Source: Verrucomicrobiota bacterium (lineage in GTDB: Bacteria; Verrucomicrobiota; Verrucomicrobiia; Verrucomicrobiales; Verrucomicrobiaceae). Taken from it: a DNA stretch of 7,551 nucleotides. Every line of letters begins with the position of its first letter. Position 1 is the stretch's first letter. The notes beneath the pieces were generated by a model. The model was given only the letters and a program-made list of their open reading frames with translations, was not told the DNA's origin and ran no database searches. Location: positions 1-7,551 of the forward strand of contig JAEYUU010000143.1 of assembly GCA_023429545.1 (NCBI GenBank), read 5' to 3'. The position numbers were made by a program, and so were the translations under genes. Below, piece after piece: positions 1 to 7,391 of this stretch.

Positions 1-279
1 CACAGGCATGAGCCCGCGCTGGCCGAGCAGCGTCACGATGCACCGCTCTATCAAGGCCGTCTCACCGTAGTATTTCTTCGTGATGACGGTCTTCGTTTTC
101 TTCCCCTCCCAGTCGTGACCCAGGGCGACGCCGCCGGAGCCGGTGATGAACTGCCGCACCGCCTGCGGAGAAAGATGCCAGCTTGCCGGTTTCGTCGCAG
201 CATCATTTGCTGCGAGAGCGGCGAGTTCCTTCGCGAAGCGGCGCTCTGCAGGAGGTTGGATGTGGTCCGTGTCTGCCAT
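1..279 (-). CDS. MoxR/YehL-type AAA+ ATPase, N-terminal fragment (cut by window edge)
   Basis: Partial gene: 93 codons are visible, beginning MADTDHIQPPAERRF and running off the left edge. The visible part contains a helical N-terminus, a segment SPQAVRQFITGSGG (about residues 37-50), and KKYYGETALIERCIVTLLGQ (about 68-87), followed by RGLMPV. From knowledge of the family, this pattern (a K-Y-x-G-E/D-x-x-L-I/V-E-x-A/C-I-V-T-L block, then R-G-L-L/M) immediately precedes the Walker A loop of YehL-type MoxR ATPases, so the P-loop should begin a few codons outside the window. MoxR ATPases are chaperone-like and usually act with vWA-domain partners. The ATG at 279 is the only reasonable start: in the same frame the TAA of the preceding gene lies five codons upstream. 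Only 12 nt separate it from gene B, so it is almost certainly co-transcribed. The ATPase assignment rests on the N-terminal motif and on context; no catalytic residue is visible. Confidence 0.75.
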   Translation of the reverse strand, partial: MADTDHIQPPAERRFAKELAALAANDAATKPASWHLSPQAVRQFITGSGGVALGHDWEGKKTKTVITKKYYGETALIERCIVTLLGQRGLMPV

Positions 280-291
280 GGTGTGGAGATG

Positions 292-3255
292 TTAGGCCTC
301 CGCGGCGGGTGCGTCAGCAGTCTTTCCGGCGATCTTGGTGAGATCGCCCATCACTTCCGAGAACGGGACGGCTGGCACCTCGCCAAAGGCAATGAGTCGC
401 GCGTCGTCCTCCTTGCATGGCTCGTCATAGGTATAACTCCCGACGATCACGGACCCCGCCTTCACAAAGCAGACGGTACCGAGGGTGATGCTCTCATCCA
501 TGCTGATGCCGACATACATGCCATCCAATGACAGGAAGGCCTCGATGCCGGCGCCTGAAAAGGTCTTCCGATAGGAGGAAATGCCGCCTGCATCGACCAC
601 GGCTCCGCGCGTCCAACCCAGTTTTTCCGCACGGCTGCGGAAGGTCATCGCGTTCAGCGAAGTGCCCTCCACCTGCTTGCCAAACTTCGTGCTCCTCTCC
701 TCGTCGTTCACGGTCACCACGGGCCGGTCGAGCTGGGAGAAGGGCGGCTCGACTTCGTAGTCCGCCAGATGCCGGATCCATGCCTGGCGCTGCGCATCAT
801 CAAGTTCCAATGGATGCACCAGCGACACTGTGCCTCGCGGTGGCAATGACACCATGTTGTCCCCTACATCGGTGAGTGAGCCGTCATCCAGCAGCCGGAA
901 TGTCTTTGCCAACACTCCGTCTTCATCGCGCCAGGACCAGATGAGCCGGTGCGCAAAGGGAAGAAGCAGCGGATGCGAAGCGTACAGCCCCCACCAACGC
1001 TCCGTGGGCCAGCGAAACTGACGTACCAGCAGCGTCTCGATGCGCAGGAGCTGCGCCTTTACCGCTTCCTTGAGTGTGGCCGCCAGTTCCTTGAACTCCG
1101 CCTGGGTGGCGGCACCCGTGCCGGACGGCAGCTTGGAGAGGACCTTGCCCGAGGCTGTATCGCGGAAGGAAAGCTTCAAGTCATCCGTGATGCGCACCTC
1201 CACCTGGTTCTTCCCAGCAGTGACCAGACGGGGTATGGTCGCTTCAAAACCCAGCCATGGCACCACGAGATCGCCCAGCTCTTCCACGCTCACACCACGA
1301 GCTTCCGCTGCTGCGGCAAAGGCCTCCGCAGCCGCCTGGCCGATGTTCTTGTTCTTGCTGCGATAGCGGACGCTGAGGCTGTCCACCACCATGAGAGCGG
1401 ACTCGGTGCCGAGCAGCGCGAGCGCTTGCGCGGCATACTCCGCCAGCTTGCCACGCTGCTTGTCCGCCCATTCGTGGATGGCCCTGCTCAGCAGCGGTAC
1501 GATGCGATCATCACCGATCAAGGCTGCAAAGGCCAGCGCCCAGCGGTCTGCCGCATCTTGATTGCTGCCGAGGAAGGCTTTCACCACGGCCATGGCTGCC
1601 TCGCCACACGCCTTGCGATCCAGCCCGGCATACAGCGGCTTCGCCTCCAGATCGGCACGCATTTCCTTGCAGCGTGACTGGCGCACCAGGAGGTAGAGGA
1701 CCTCATCCTGTGAAAGCGGCTGGCCATCTTCTTTCTTCAAGGCAAGTGCCGATGGATCGAGCCATGCCGCTGGCGACGCCTTGACTTTGGCAAGGGTCTT
1801 GGCCACGCGCTCGGCGAGTTCCTCTGGACTGAGCGTTGTGCCGCCGCCGTTATTTTCCAGAGCCAGGAGGATTGCATCGCGCACGTCGTCATTCTCTTCG
1901 ACGTCCATCCGCTGTTTCAACTTGGCAAGGGCTTCTTCCCCTCCCATCTGGCTGATGAGGGACACAGCAGCGAGGCGCACGTCCGCCTTCTTGTGTTCCA
2001 GCAGTTTGAGCGCCCGCGGTCCTGCGGCTTCGTATCCCAGCGTTGCCAGAGTCCGTGCCGCCGCTCCACGCACGGGACGCGACTTGTGCAGCATCAGGGG
2101 CCAGATGTCTTCCTGCGTGCGCTGAATGTCCCACTCCCGGCACTCTGAGATGCCGGTGATAACGGAGTTGTTGTCCCCATTGGCGAGAACGCGTTGCAGG
2201 GCCGCGTGATAGCGCTCGCCGGTATCACCGACGCCATGCTGCCTCCAATACTTGAGTCCCAGCAGCACGACATTCCCCGCAGCGCAGCGCGTGCAGGCCT
2301 CGGCCATGGGTTGCACCATTTCCGGAGCGTTTTCGGACGCAGCTTTCAGCACCAGCTCGCGCTGGAAGGGGGCGTTCCATGGGTTTTTCTCGTTGTATCC
2401 AGCGATCCACTCCTCCGCGATGGAGCGCGCCTCAAGGTCGTGGTGCTGTATCAGGAACTCGCAAATGGACCGCCCCACATAGTCCTCGCGTCCTCGGTAG
2501 GACTCGCGCTTGGATTCGCCCTTCATCAGGGCCTTCAACTCACCGCATGCCCATGACAGGTACTTGTCCGGCATTTCGCTTCCAAGTGTCATGAGGAGGC
2601 CCGTCTTGTGATCGTCGTCTCCTAGACTCTTGTAAAACTCAAATGCCCGTGCGTGAAAGCGGTGAGTATTTGCACGCACGCTTCTTGAGAGTATCCATGT
2701 TTTATTGGGGAGAGATGCAGGGTCATCGAGCAATCGTTCGAGCCTGTCTGGAGCCGTGTGTGCGAGCAATTCGGTAATACTGTTGTGGCCCGGCCGTCGA
2801 ATCCACTTTGCCAGATCTACATCATTTGCCTGCAACATTATCATGCCTGCCGGAGTTGGTTCGTCGTCCTTGTCGACCAATTGGCAATCGACCAGCCTTT
2901 CACGCAACTGTCCGTCAGGAAGGCCGAGGGAGCGCAGCTTTTGCACCGCTGCATCGAAGTGCTGCCAGCGTGCTTCAGAATACCTCGAATAGCGCTGCAA
3001 CCAGGTAGTCAGCAGATTTTCGACATTCCTGGAGACTGCAAACTTCATCACGCGCTCTGCTTCGTCTGTCCATGCGTCTGGGTCGGGCAACTCGTTCTGC
3101 AGTTGCCAGGTGCCGGACCGATAATCTGCTTGGGGGATGGCGGCGAGTTGTGCATCATCACCCGTCTGGACGTACCGTTTTATGGAGGGATGATGCCAGA
3201 CGGTGACGTAGGTCGCCTTCGCGAGGTCATCGAGTGCTTGGAGAATCTTGGACAT
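292..3255 (-). CDS. DUF4132-family HEAT-repeat protein B (987 aa, YehI/MolR-related)
   Basis: A 987-residue soluble protein with no signal peptide or membrane segment visible. The N-terminal region (1-380) is helical and not recognised as a named domain. Residues about 388-468 are clear HEAT repeats (RPVRGAAARTLATLGYEAAG, then KADVRLAAVSLISQMGGEEA, then DDVRDAILLALENNGG). Further Ala/Leu-rich HEAT-like helices lie at about 570-650. The DUF4132 core spans about 650-845, marked by VSVEELGDLVVPWLG, RWPTERWWGLYASHPLL, FRLLDDGSLTDVGDN, and HLADYEVEPPFSQLDRPV. A C-terminal module (about 868-975) has FRSRAEKLGWTRGA and ends in FGEVPAVPFSEVMGDL, typical of the family's end, followed by a short Ala/Glu-rich tail. 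DUF4132 has no proven enzymatic function; HEAT arrays usually bind proteins. It lacks the N-terminal WGR domain of E. coli YehI/MolR. It is clearly paralogous to gene A 51 nt upstream and is followed 12 nt later by the AAA+ gene. No Shine-Dalgarno precedes the ATG, but no other ATG/GTG/TTG lies between the stop of gene A and this start in this frame. Confidence 0.9.
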   Translation of the reverse strand: MSKILQALDDLAKATYVTVWHHPSIKRYVQTGDDAQLAAIPQADYRSGTWQLQNELPDPDAWTDEAERVMKFAVSRNVENLLTTWLQRYSRYSEARWQHFDAAVQKLRSLGLPDGQLRERLVDCQLVDKDDEPTPAGMIMLQANDVDLAKWIRRPGHNSITELLAHTAPDRLERLLDDPASLPNKTWILSRSVRANTHRFHARAFEFYKSLGDDDHKTGLLMTLGSEMPDKYLSWACGELKALMKGESKRESYRGREDYVGRSICEFLIQHHDLEARSIAEEWIAGYNEKNPWNAPFQRELVLKAASENAPEMVQPMAEACTRCAAGNVVLLGLKYWRQHGVGDTGERYHAALQRVLANGDNNSVITGISECREWDIQRTQEDIWPLMLHKSRPVRGAAARTLATLGYEAAGPRALKLLEHKKADVRLAAVSLISQMGGEEALAKLKQRMDVEENDDVRDAILLALENNGGGTTLSPEELAERVAKTLAKVKASPAAWLDPSALALKKEDGQPLSQDEVLYLLVRQSRCKEMRADLEAKPLYAGLDRKACGEAAMAVVKAFLGSNQDAADRWALAFAALIGDDRIVPLLSRAIHEWADKQRGKLAEYAAQALALLGTESALMVVDSLSVRYRSKNKNIGQAAAEAFAAAAEARGVSVEELGDLVVPWLGFEATIPRLVTAGKNQVEVRITDDLKLSFRDTASGKVLSKLPSGTGAATQAEFKELAATLKEAVKAQLLRIETLLVRQFRWPTERWWGLYASHPLLLPFAHRLIWSWRDEDGVLAKTFRLLDDGSLTDVGDNMVSLPPRGTVSLVHPLELDDAQRQAWIRHLADYEVEPPFSQLDRPVVTVNDEERSTKFGKQVEGTSLNAMTFRSRAEKLGWTRGAVVDAGGISSYRKTFSGAGIEAFLSLDGMYVGISMDESITLGTVCFVKAGSVIVGSYTYDEPCKEDDARLIAFGEVPAVPFSEVMGDLTKIAGKTADAPAAEA
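2648..2680 (-). repeat. Inverted repeat inside gene B
   Basis: An 8-bp perfect inverted repeat, cgtgcgtg (2648-2655) and cacgcacg (2673-2680), encloses 17 nt. The pairing can extend by three more A-T pairs across a one-base bulge. It falls within codons for about residues 192-203 of gene B, in a locally more AT-rich stretch. It could be a chance product of coding sequence or an intragenic RNA structure; nothing else supports a function. Confidence 0.3.
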
Positions 3256-3306
3256 GTTGTGAGGATAGTTTGAGTGCGTGAATGAAATGGAGATGGAGGC
3301 TGCGAC

Positions 3307-6300
3307 CTAAAACTGGCTCTTCTTTTCCCAGTCCGCATCATAGCCAGGACCTTCGGCCGCCATCTGTCGAAAGTCGTTCCAGCATTCTGAGAGCAGCACA
3401 GCAGGGACTTCGCTGAGAAGCAACCCTGAGCTGCCGTATCCATAACCGGAGTTGGATTCGGAGGCTTCGCGGTGAAAGGAGAGATTCAGCAGTGCCGCCG
3501 TCCGGTTCTCTTCCGGGAGAGGGTTGCCTGTGAACTCGACCACGGCGCGGATGCCGGTGGTGGGGAAGCGTTTCACATACTCATGGAACCAGCCGCCATC
3601 CCCCGTGGCGCCGCGGGTGTATCCAAGCTTGGTGGCGCGCGTGCGCAGCTTGAATGTCTCCACGAGCCAGCCTTCGAAGTCCTTCATCTCCCGCTGCTGC
3701 TTGAGCTCTGGAGTGATCTCCGGGGTGCTCCGGCCGAATTGGTCGAACAGCGGAGTGACTTCATAGTCGTCGAGGTGCTGGACCCAGGCCTTTGCGCCCT
3801 CCACTGGAATGATGGTCTGATGCGCGATGCGGATGACATGGTCGGGCTGCAACGTGATCGCGTTGTCCTCCACATCGGTCAGGGTGCCATCCGCCAGGGG
3901 GCGGAAGCACACCGTCTCCTCGCCACGCCGCGCCATCCAGACGATGCGCTGGCAATAGTGACGCACGATGGGATGGCGTTTCAAGTAGGGTTCCCAATCT
4001 TCGTAGGCCCACTCCCGCTGCACGCACATGGCTTCGTAGAGATTCGTCCGCTGTTGTTCGAGCACCTGCTTCACTTCCTTGCGGGCGGCAGCGAGTTGTT
4101 TCTTTGCTGCCGCCGCCAGTTCTTCGTTATCCTCCTTGCGAGGATCGGGGAGACTCTTGATGGCCTTCCCGTCGGCATCTTGGATCACGAGGTTCAGGTC
4201 CGCGTCAAGTCGCGCGTAAAACTGCCGCGGGCCATAGTCGATTTCCAGCACACCCTCCTCATCCAGCCCGGCGGTGGGAATGGTCCGGTCCGCCAGTTCC
4301 GCGAGGGACCAGCCCTTCCGTTCGGCGATCTCACGCGCCAGCTTCGTTGCTTCCTCCTGCAGGCTTTTCGTGCGGAAGCGTGTGCCGATGGCCAGCAGAG
4401 TCTGGGTGGCGGTGGGATGGTCCACCCATGCCAGCATCTGCAGCAACGCCTTTGCCTGGTGCACGCGGGTGCCGTACCACTTCTTGAGATAGCGTGCCAC
4501 CGGCTCAGCGGCACCGGATCCCGCGCAAGCGGCTGCCAGCGCGAGAATGCCCTTGGAATCCGTGGCGGATCCCTTGGGAACTTCCGTCTGTCCCGGCAGC
4601 AGGCTCGCGTAGATTTGGTCCAGGGACTTGCCCTGATACTGCGGATAGTATTGCGGGTACTGCGCTGCGGATCGGTGAAAGACCTGCGCTTGTTTCATGG
4701 CGGTGTTCTCCGCCTCCTGGCGAGATTGCGGCATCACATCCTCCGCCATCCAGGCGTCCAGCACATACGGTCCGAACGCAGCGCGGTCATCCGCGCGGAA
4801 TCCTTGCGCATAGCGCCGCAGCAGCGGCCCCGGCTCCGCCTGCTTGAGCTTGCAGGCTTGCACCAGCCATCCCTTGAGGATGTCCGGCGCCACGGCTTCT
4901 CCATTATCCGCCCAGCGCACCACGGGGAGCTGCGAGAAGGGAAACCATTGCAGCGCTGCCGGCACTCCTTTGGCCAGGAGTTTGCCGGCCTCCACGGCCA
5001 GTCCTTTGCGATCCAGAAACTCATCCGGCGGCACGCCCAGCCTCTCCAGCGCACCGATCATGGCGGCCTTGGCAGTCTCCTGCTTCTCCTTTGCCGCTGC
5101 GGCCCGCAGGGCGGGGATGGCTTTTTCCACTTTCAGACGGCCCAGCCACTCGGCAGCGGCAGTGCGTTGATCCTGCAGGCCGGAACCCAATGCCGCCATG
5201 ATGCGCGCATCGCGATTCGGCGCGCGCAGTAGCGCCTCCTGCACCAGGGGACGCTCCGTCTTGCCGGAGCCGAGTGCCGCCTCCCACATGCGATCAAGGA
5301 AGGACGGCGGCGGTGTGGGGAAACCCGCCAGCGCCCGCCAGGCATTCGAGCGCATGGTGTCTGCCCAATAGCCCGGCCGCGTACTGGGATCAGCAGGATG
5401 CTTCCATCCCAGCGCCTCCTCCAGCATCGTCAGGCGTTCCGAGAAATATTTCCACGCAAACTCCGCCGGCTCGGAAGCGAGCTCATTGACCGAATAGGGT
5501 CCGCACATCAGCCACGACCTGCCTATCCAGTCGGAAGAGAATCCCAGCCGACGACACACCTCCGCCATCTCGCGGTAGTCGATGGGACCATGTTTCCGGA
5601 TACGCGCGCTCAGACATGCCAGGGCATGGCCGAGGTGTCCGTTGTTCGGCTGGTGGAGGAAATTGCGGTGCATCAGCGCGCACCAGCGCAACACATGCAC
5701 CAGCTTGAATTTCGGATGTCCGGCAAACTCCGTCAACGGTTCCCAGCCTCCGATTCCGCCGGAGGGAACCGCGTATTGGCTCCGCGACGCCGAATCCATG
5801 GTTTGCAAAAGGGCAAACCACTCCTTCGCAGCGGCCGGATCAAGATAGGGGGGCTTCTTTGGAGACCATGCCTGACTCTTGTGTCTCTCCCAATTGGAGA
5901 GCCATGCGGCATTGGCCTTCGCAATCAGCGTTTTGAGTTCTTCCAAAATGGAACTGTCGAGCGTCTGGTCCGCCAGCACATCGGGAAGGGGAGGCAGCTC
6001 GGGCAGTTCGACGGCGGAAGTTTCTGCCGCGAGGTCAGTCACGGACGGGGGACGCAGGATGGACTCGATGAGATCGGCGACCTTCCTGGACCTCTCGGCA
6101 GGAAGTCTTTCTGCCAGGGCAGAGCGTGCACTCTCGCCCCCGAGCCGGGCGAAGAGTCGCACTGCCTGAAGTCGCTCTTCCGGGGAGCCATCCTGCACGA
6201 GGCGCTGCATATGTGGCAGGATGGCTGCTGCATCCATTTCGATCCATGCGTGTGCCGCCTCGCGCACGACCTTGGAGGTGTCCACCGCCAGCGTTGCGGC

Positions 6301-7041
6301 CGTGTCAGGCACATGCTTTGGCGAATACCGCGCTGCCTGCAGCACGCCGATGGCGTGCACTTTCGAGCGAAAATCCGGATGTCCCAAGCATGCGCGCACT
6401 TCGTTGGGATGCCGCACCAGGGAATCATGAAAATCCGTGATCGCAGTGAAGAGCGAACCCGCATGCGAGGCCCACCTGTGGCTTGCGGGGTTCACGAACA
6501 ACGCGGCGCGGACCAGCTTGGAAGTGGGATTCCCATTGAGTTCCAGCATCCTTTCGAACTGGGCTGCATTGAGCTTGGGAGTTTGCGGCCTGCGTGGGTA
6601 ACTATACCCGTTGCATCGAGTCGCCTCCCAGATGTAGGAGTCCAGGAAGTCCGCGCCGACCAGCAGCCCGGGGCATATCTCGACCCGGCGGCCCGTGAGT
6701 GAGGCGGCGTGCAGCACAAGTCCCAGGCGCCAGTGGAGTTCTGGATCGGTAATGGTGGTGGATGAGAAGAAGTGGTCCCTTTCCGTCACCTCCCGCCCAG
6801 AGTCGCTCCGGCTCCTCAGGCCCAGAGTTCCACTCGCGGCTGGCATGCTGGCAATGTCCTTCAACACTGCGTCATCGCCGCCCAGCACGATGAAATTCAT
6901 GATCCTGTCCGCCACGTCGGGCTTCAGCGAGGCCAGCGGACGAAAGCTGGTGCTGAGCCACTCAAGTTCCTCGGTCGGGTAATGCGTTTTGCGCCATCCC
7001 TCAATTGAGTTGTTACGCAGGTTTTTGAGCCATTTGAACAT
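3307..7041 (-). CDS. DUF4132-family HEAT-repeat protein A (1244 aa, YehI/MolR-related)
   Basis: First gene of the operon and a very long cytosolic helical protein. Numbering from MFKWLKNL, residues 40-70 include GGDDAVLKDIASMP, which matches the N-terminus of gene B (TGDDAQLAAIP). HEAT-like repeats occupy about 220-330 (DTSKVVREAAHAWIEM, then SPEERLQAVRLFARLGGESA). After a Pro-rich linker (345-356) comes an unrecognised middle region, then a second HEAT-like stretch at about 605-670. A Tyr/Gln/Pro-rich patch (QYPQYYPQYQ) lies near 794-803. The DUF4132 core (about 905-1105) includes WSLAELADRTIP, REWAYEDWEPYLKRHPIV, FRPLADGTLTDVEDN and HLDDYEVTPLFDQFGR. The C-terminal module (1125-1230) has FKLRTRATKLGYTRGA and LSEVPAVLLSECWNDF. 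No WGR domain or catalytic motif is evident. I chose ATG at 7041 over an in-frame TTG at 7095: the TTG is only two codons after a TAG, adds 18 residues that look non-structured, and would put a perfect hairpin inside the coding region. The length is close to that of E. coli YehI. Function is unproven; a scaffold or adaptor for the downstream MoxR ATPase is inference. Confidence 0.92.
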   Translation of the reverse strand: MFKWLKNLRNNSIEGWRKTHYPTEELEWLSTSFRPLASLKPDVADRIMNFIVLGGDDAVLKDIASMPAASGTLGLRSRSDSGREVTERDHFFSSTTITDPELHWRLGLVLHAASLTGRRVEICPGLLVGADFLDSYIWEATRCNGYSYPRRPQTPKLNAAQFERMLELNGNPTSKLVRAALFVNPASHRWASHAGSLFTAITDFHDSLVRHPNEVRACLGHPDFRSKVHAIGVLQAARYSPKHVPDTAATLAVDTSKVVREAAHAWIEMDAAAILPHMQRLVQDGSPEERLQAVRLFARLGGESARSALAERLPAERSRKVADLIESILRPPSVTDLAAETSAVELPELPPLPDVLADQTLDSSILEELKTLIAKANAAWLSNWERHKSQAWSPKKPPYLDPAAAKEWFALLQTMDSASRSQYAVPSGGIGGWEPLTEFAGHPKFKLVHVLRWCALMHRNFLHQPNNGHLGHALACLSARIRKHGPIDYREMAEVCRRLGFSSDWIGRSWLMCGPYSVNELASEPAEFAWKYFSERLTMLEEALGWKHPADPSTRPGYWADTMRSNAWRALAGFPTPPPSFLDRMWEAALGSGKTERPLVQEALLRAPNRDARIMAALGSGLQDQRTAAAEWLGRLKVEKAIPALRAAAAKEKQETAKAAMIGALERLGVPPDEFLDRKGLAVEAGKLLAKGVPAALQWFPFSQLPVVRWADNGEAVAPDILKGWLVQACKLKQAEPGPLLRRYAQGFRADDRAAFGPYVLDAWMAEDVMPQSRQEAENTAMKQAQVFHRSAAQYPQYYPQYQGKSLDQIYASLLPGQTEVPKGSATDSKGILALAAACAGSGAAEPVARYLKKWYGTRVHQAKALLQMLAWVDHPTATQTLLAIGTRFRTKSLQEEATKLAREIAERKGWSLAELADRTIPTAGLDEEGVLEIDYGPRQFYARLDADLNLVIQDADGKAIKSLPDPRKEDNEELAAAAKKQLAAARKEVKQVLEQQRTNLYEAMCVQREWAYEDWEPYLKRHPIVRHYCQRIVWMARRGEETVCFRPLADGTLTDVEDNAITLQPDHVIRIAHQTIIPVEGAKAWVQHLDDYEVTPLFDQFGRSTPEITPELKQQREMKDFEGWLVETFKLRTRATKLGYTRGATGDGGWFHEYVKRFPTTGIRAVVEFTGNPLPEENRTAALLNLSFHREASESNSGYGYGSSGLLLSEVPAVLLSECWNDFRQMAAEGPGYDADWEKKSQF

Positions 7042-7047
7042 GGTTGT

Positions 7048-7065
7048 GCCGGGATGATTCCCGGC
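7048..7065 (-). promoter_or_regulatory. Perfect hairpin in the leader immediately upstream of gene A
   Basis: The sequence gccggga-tgat-tcccggc is a perfect 7-bp inverted repeat with a 4-nt loop. It ends 6 nt from the ATG at 7041, exactly where a ribosome would bind, and no Shine-Dalgarno sequence is present. In RNA it would form a GC-rich stem that could limit initiation on gene A. As DNA it could be a short operator. There is no T-run on the downstream side, so a terminator is unlikely. Confidence 0.45.
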
Positions 7066-7174
7066 CGACTTTGGGCACAGACCTTCCAGGCGCAAGTGCT
7101 ACTGCTGCTCCTGTTACTCCACTCTGGGTGGCGCAAATACTCAAGTTCACGACGCTCCCTGTCCGTCGGAGCAT

Positions 7175-7192
7175 GGTGAATCGCGATTCACC
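7175..7192. promoter_or_regulatory. Perfect 18-bp palindrome, candidate operator upstream of the operon
   Basis: GGTGAATCGCGATTCACC is a perfect palindrome with no spacer, centred about 142 bp before the ATG of gene A. This symmetry and length are typical of binding sites for homodimeric repressors, and the position fits a promoter region. No regulator gene is visible in the window and I do not recognise the motif as that of a particular family. No T-run follows on either side, so it is not a rho-independent terminator. Confidence 0.45.
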
Positions 7193-7391
7193 CAGTGGTC
7201 GTGCAGCATTTCCGAGGATTCGGGTGCTTCCTCGCGTTAGCTGTCTTTGGGTGATGCTGTGAAAGCGTTGACCACCGTTCGCCGGCGACCTGCCGTGTGA
7301 TGGCTCGTTCCTCCTAAAAGCGATACCTGTCTTCCTAGCTGCACCACACACAGACATTATGGATGAGGCAATCGCCAGATGGGAGGCCCGT

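Noticed and set aside
949..1677. A 242-codon plus-strand open frame, opposite gene B
   Set aside because: Antisense shadow of the HEAT/DUF4132 coding region; composition is not protein-like.
3256..3306. Terminator or internal promoter between genes A and B
   Set aside because: The 51-nt gap has no inverted repeat with a T-run and no convincing -35/-10 pair.
3472..5232. A 586-codon open frame on the plus strand, opposite gene A
   Set aside because: It is a GC-rich antisense shadow: its product is rich in Arg/His/Leu/Gly without domain structure, while the opposite strand encodes a recognisable DUF4132 protein throughout.
5257..5271. GSGKT in gene A (about residues 591-595) as a Walker A P-loop
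   Set aside because: The first glycine of GxxxxGKT is missing (the residue there is Ala), no Walker B follows, and the context is a helical HEAT region.
5398..6702. A 434-codon open frame on the plus strand, opposite gene A
   Set aside because: Same reason: mirror of high GC3 coding on the minus strand, with no recognisable domain or ribosome site.
7042..7095. TTG at 7095 as the start of gene A (18 extra residues)
   Set aside because: It lies two codons after a TAG, has only a distant AGGAG (12 nt away), and would place the perfect hairpin within codons; the ATG at 7041 gives a natural N-terminus.
7308..7315. AGGAGGAA on the minus strand as a ribosome-binding site
   Set aside because: No ATG, GTG or TTG follows at a useful distance (an ATC is found instead), so it does not define a start.
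7013..7357. A 114-codon minus-strand frame overlapping the leader and start of gene A
   Set aside because: It overlaps gene A out of frame, spans the palindrome and hairpin, and has no recognisable domain; its first ATG lacks a ribosome site.
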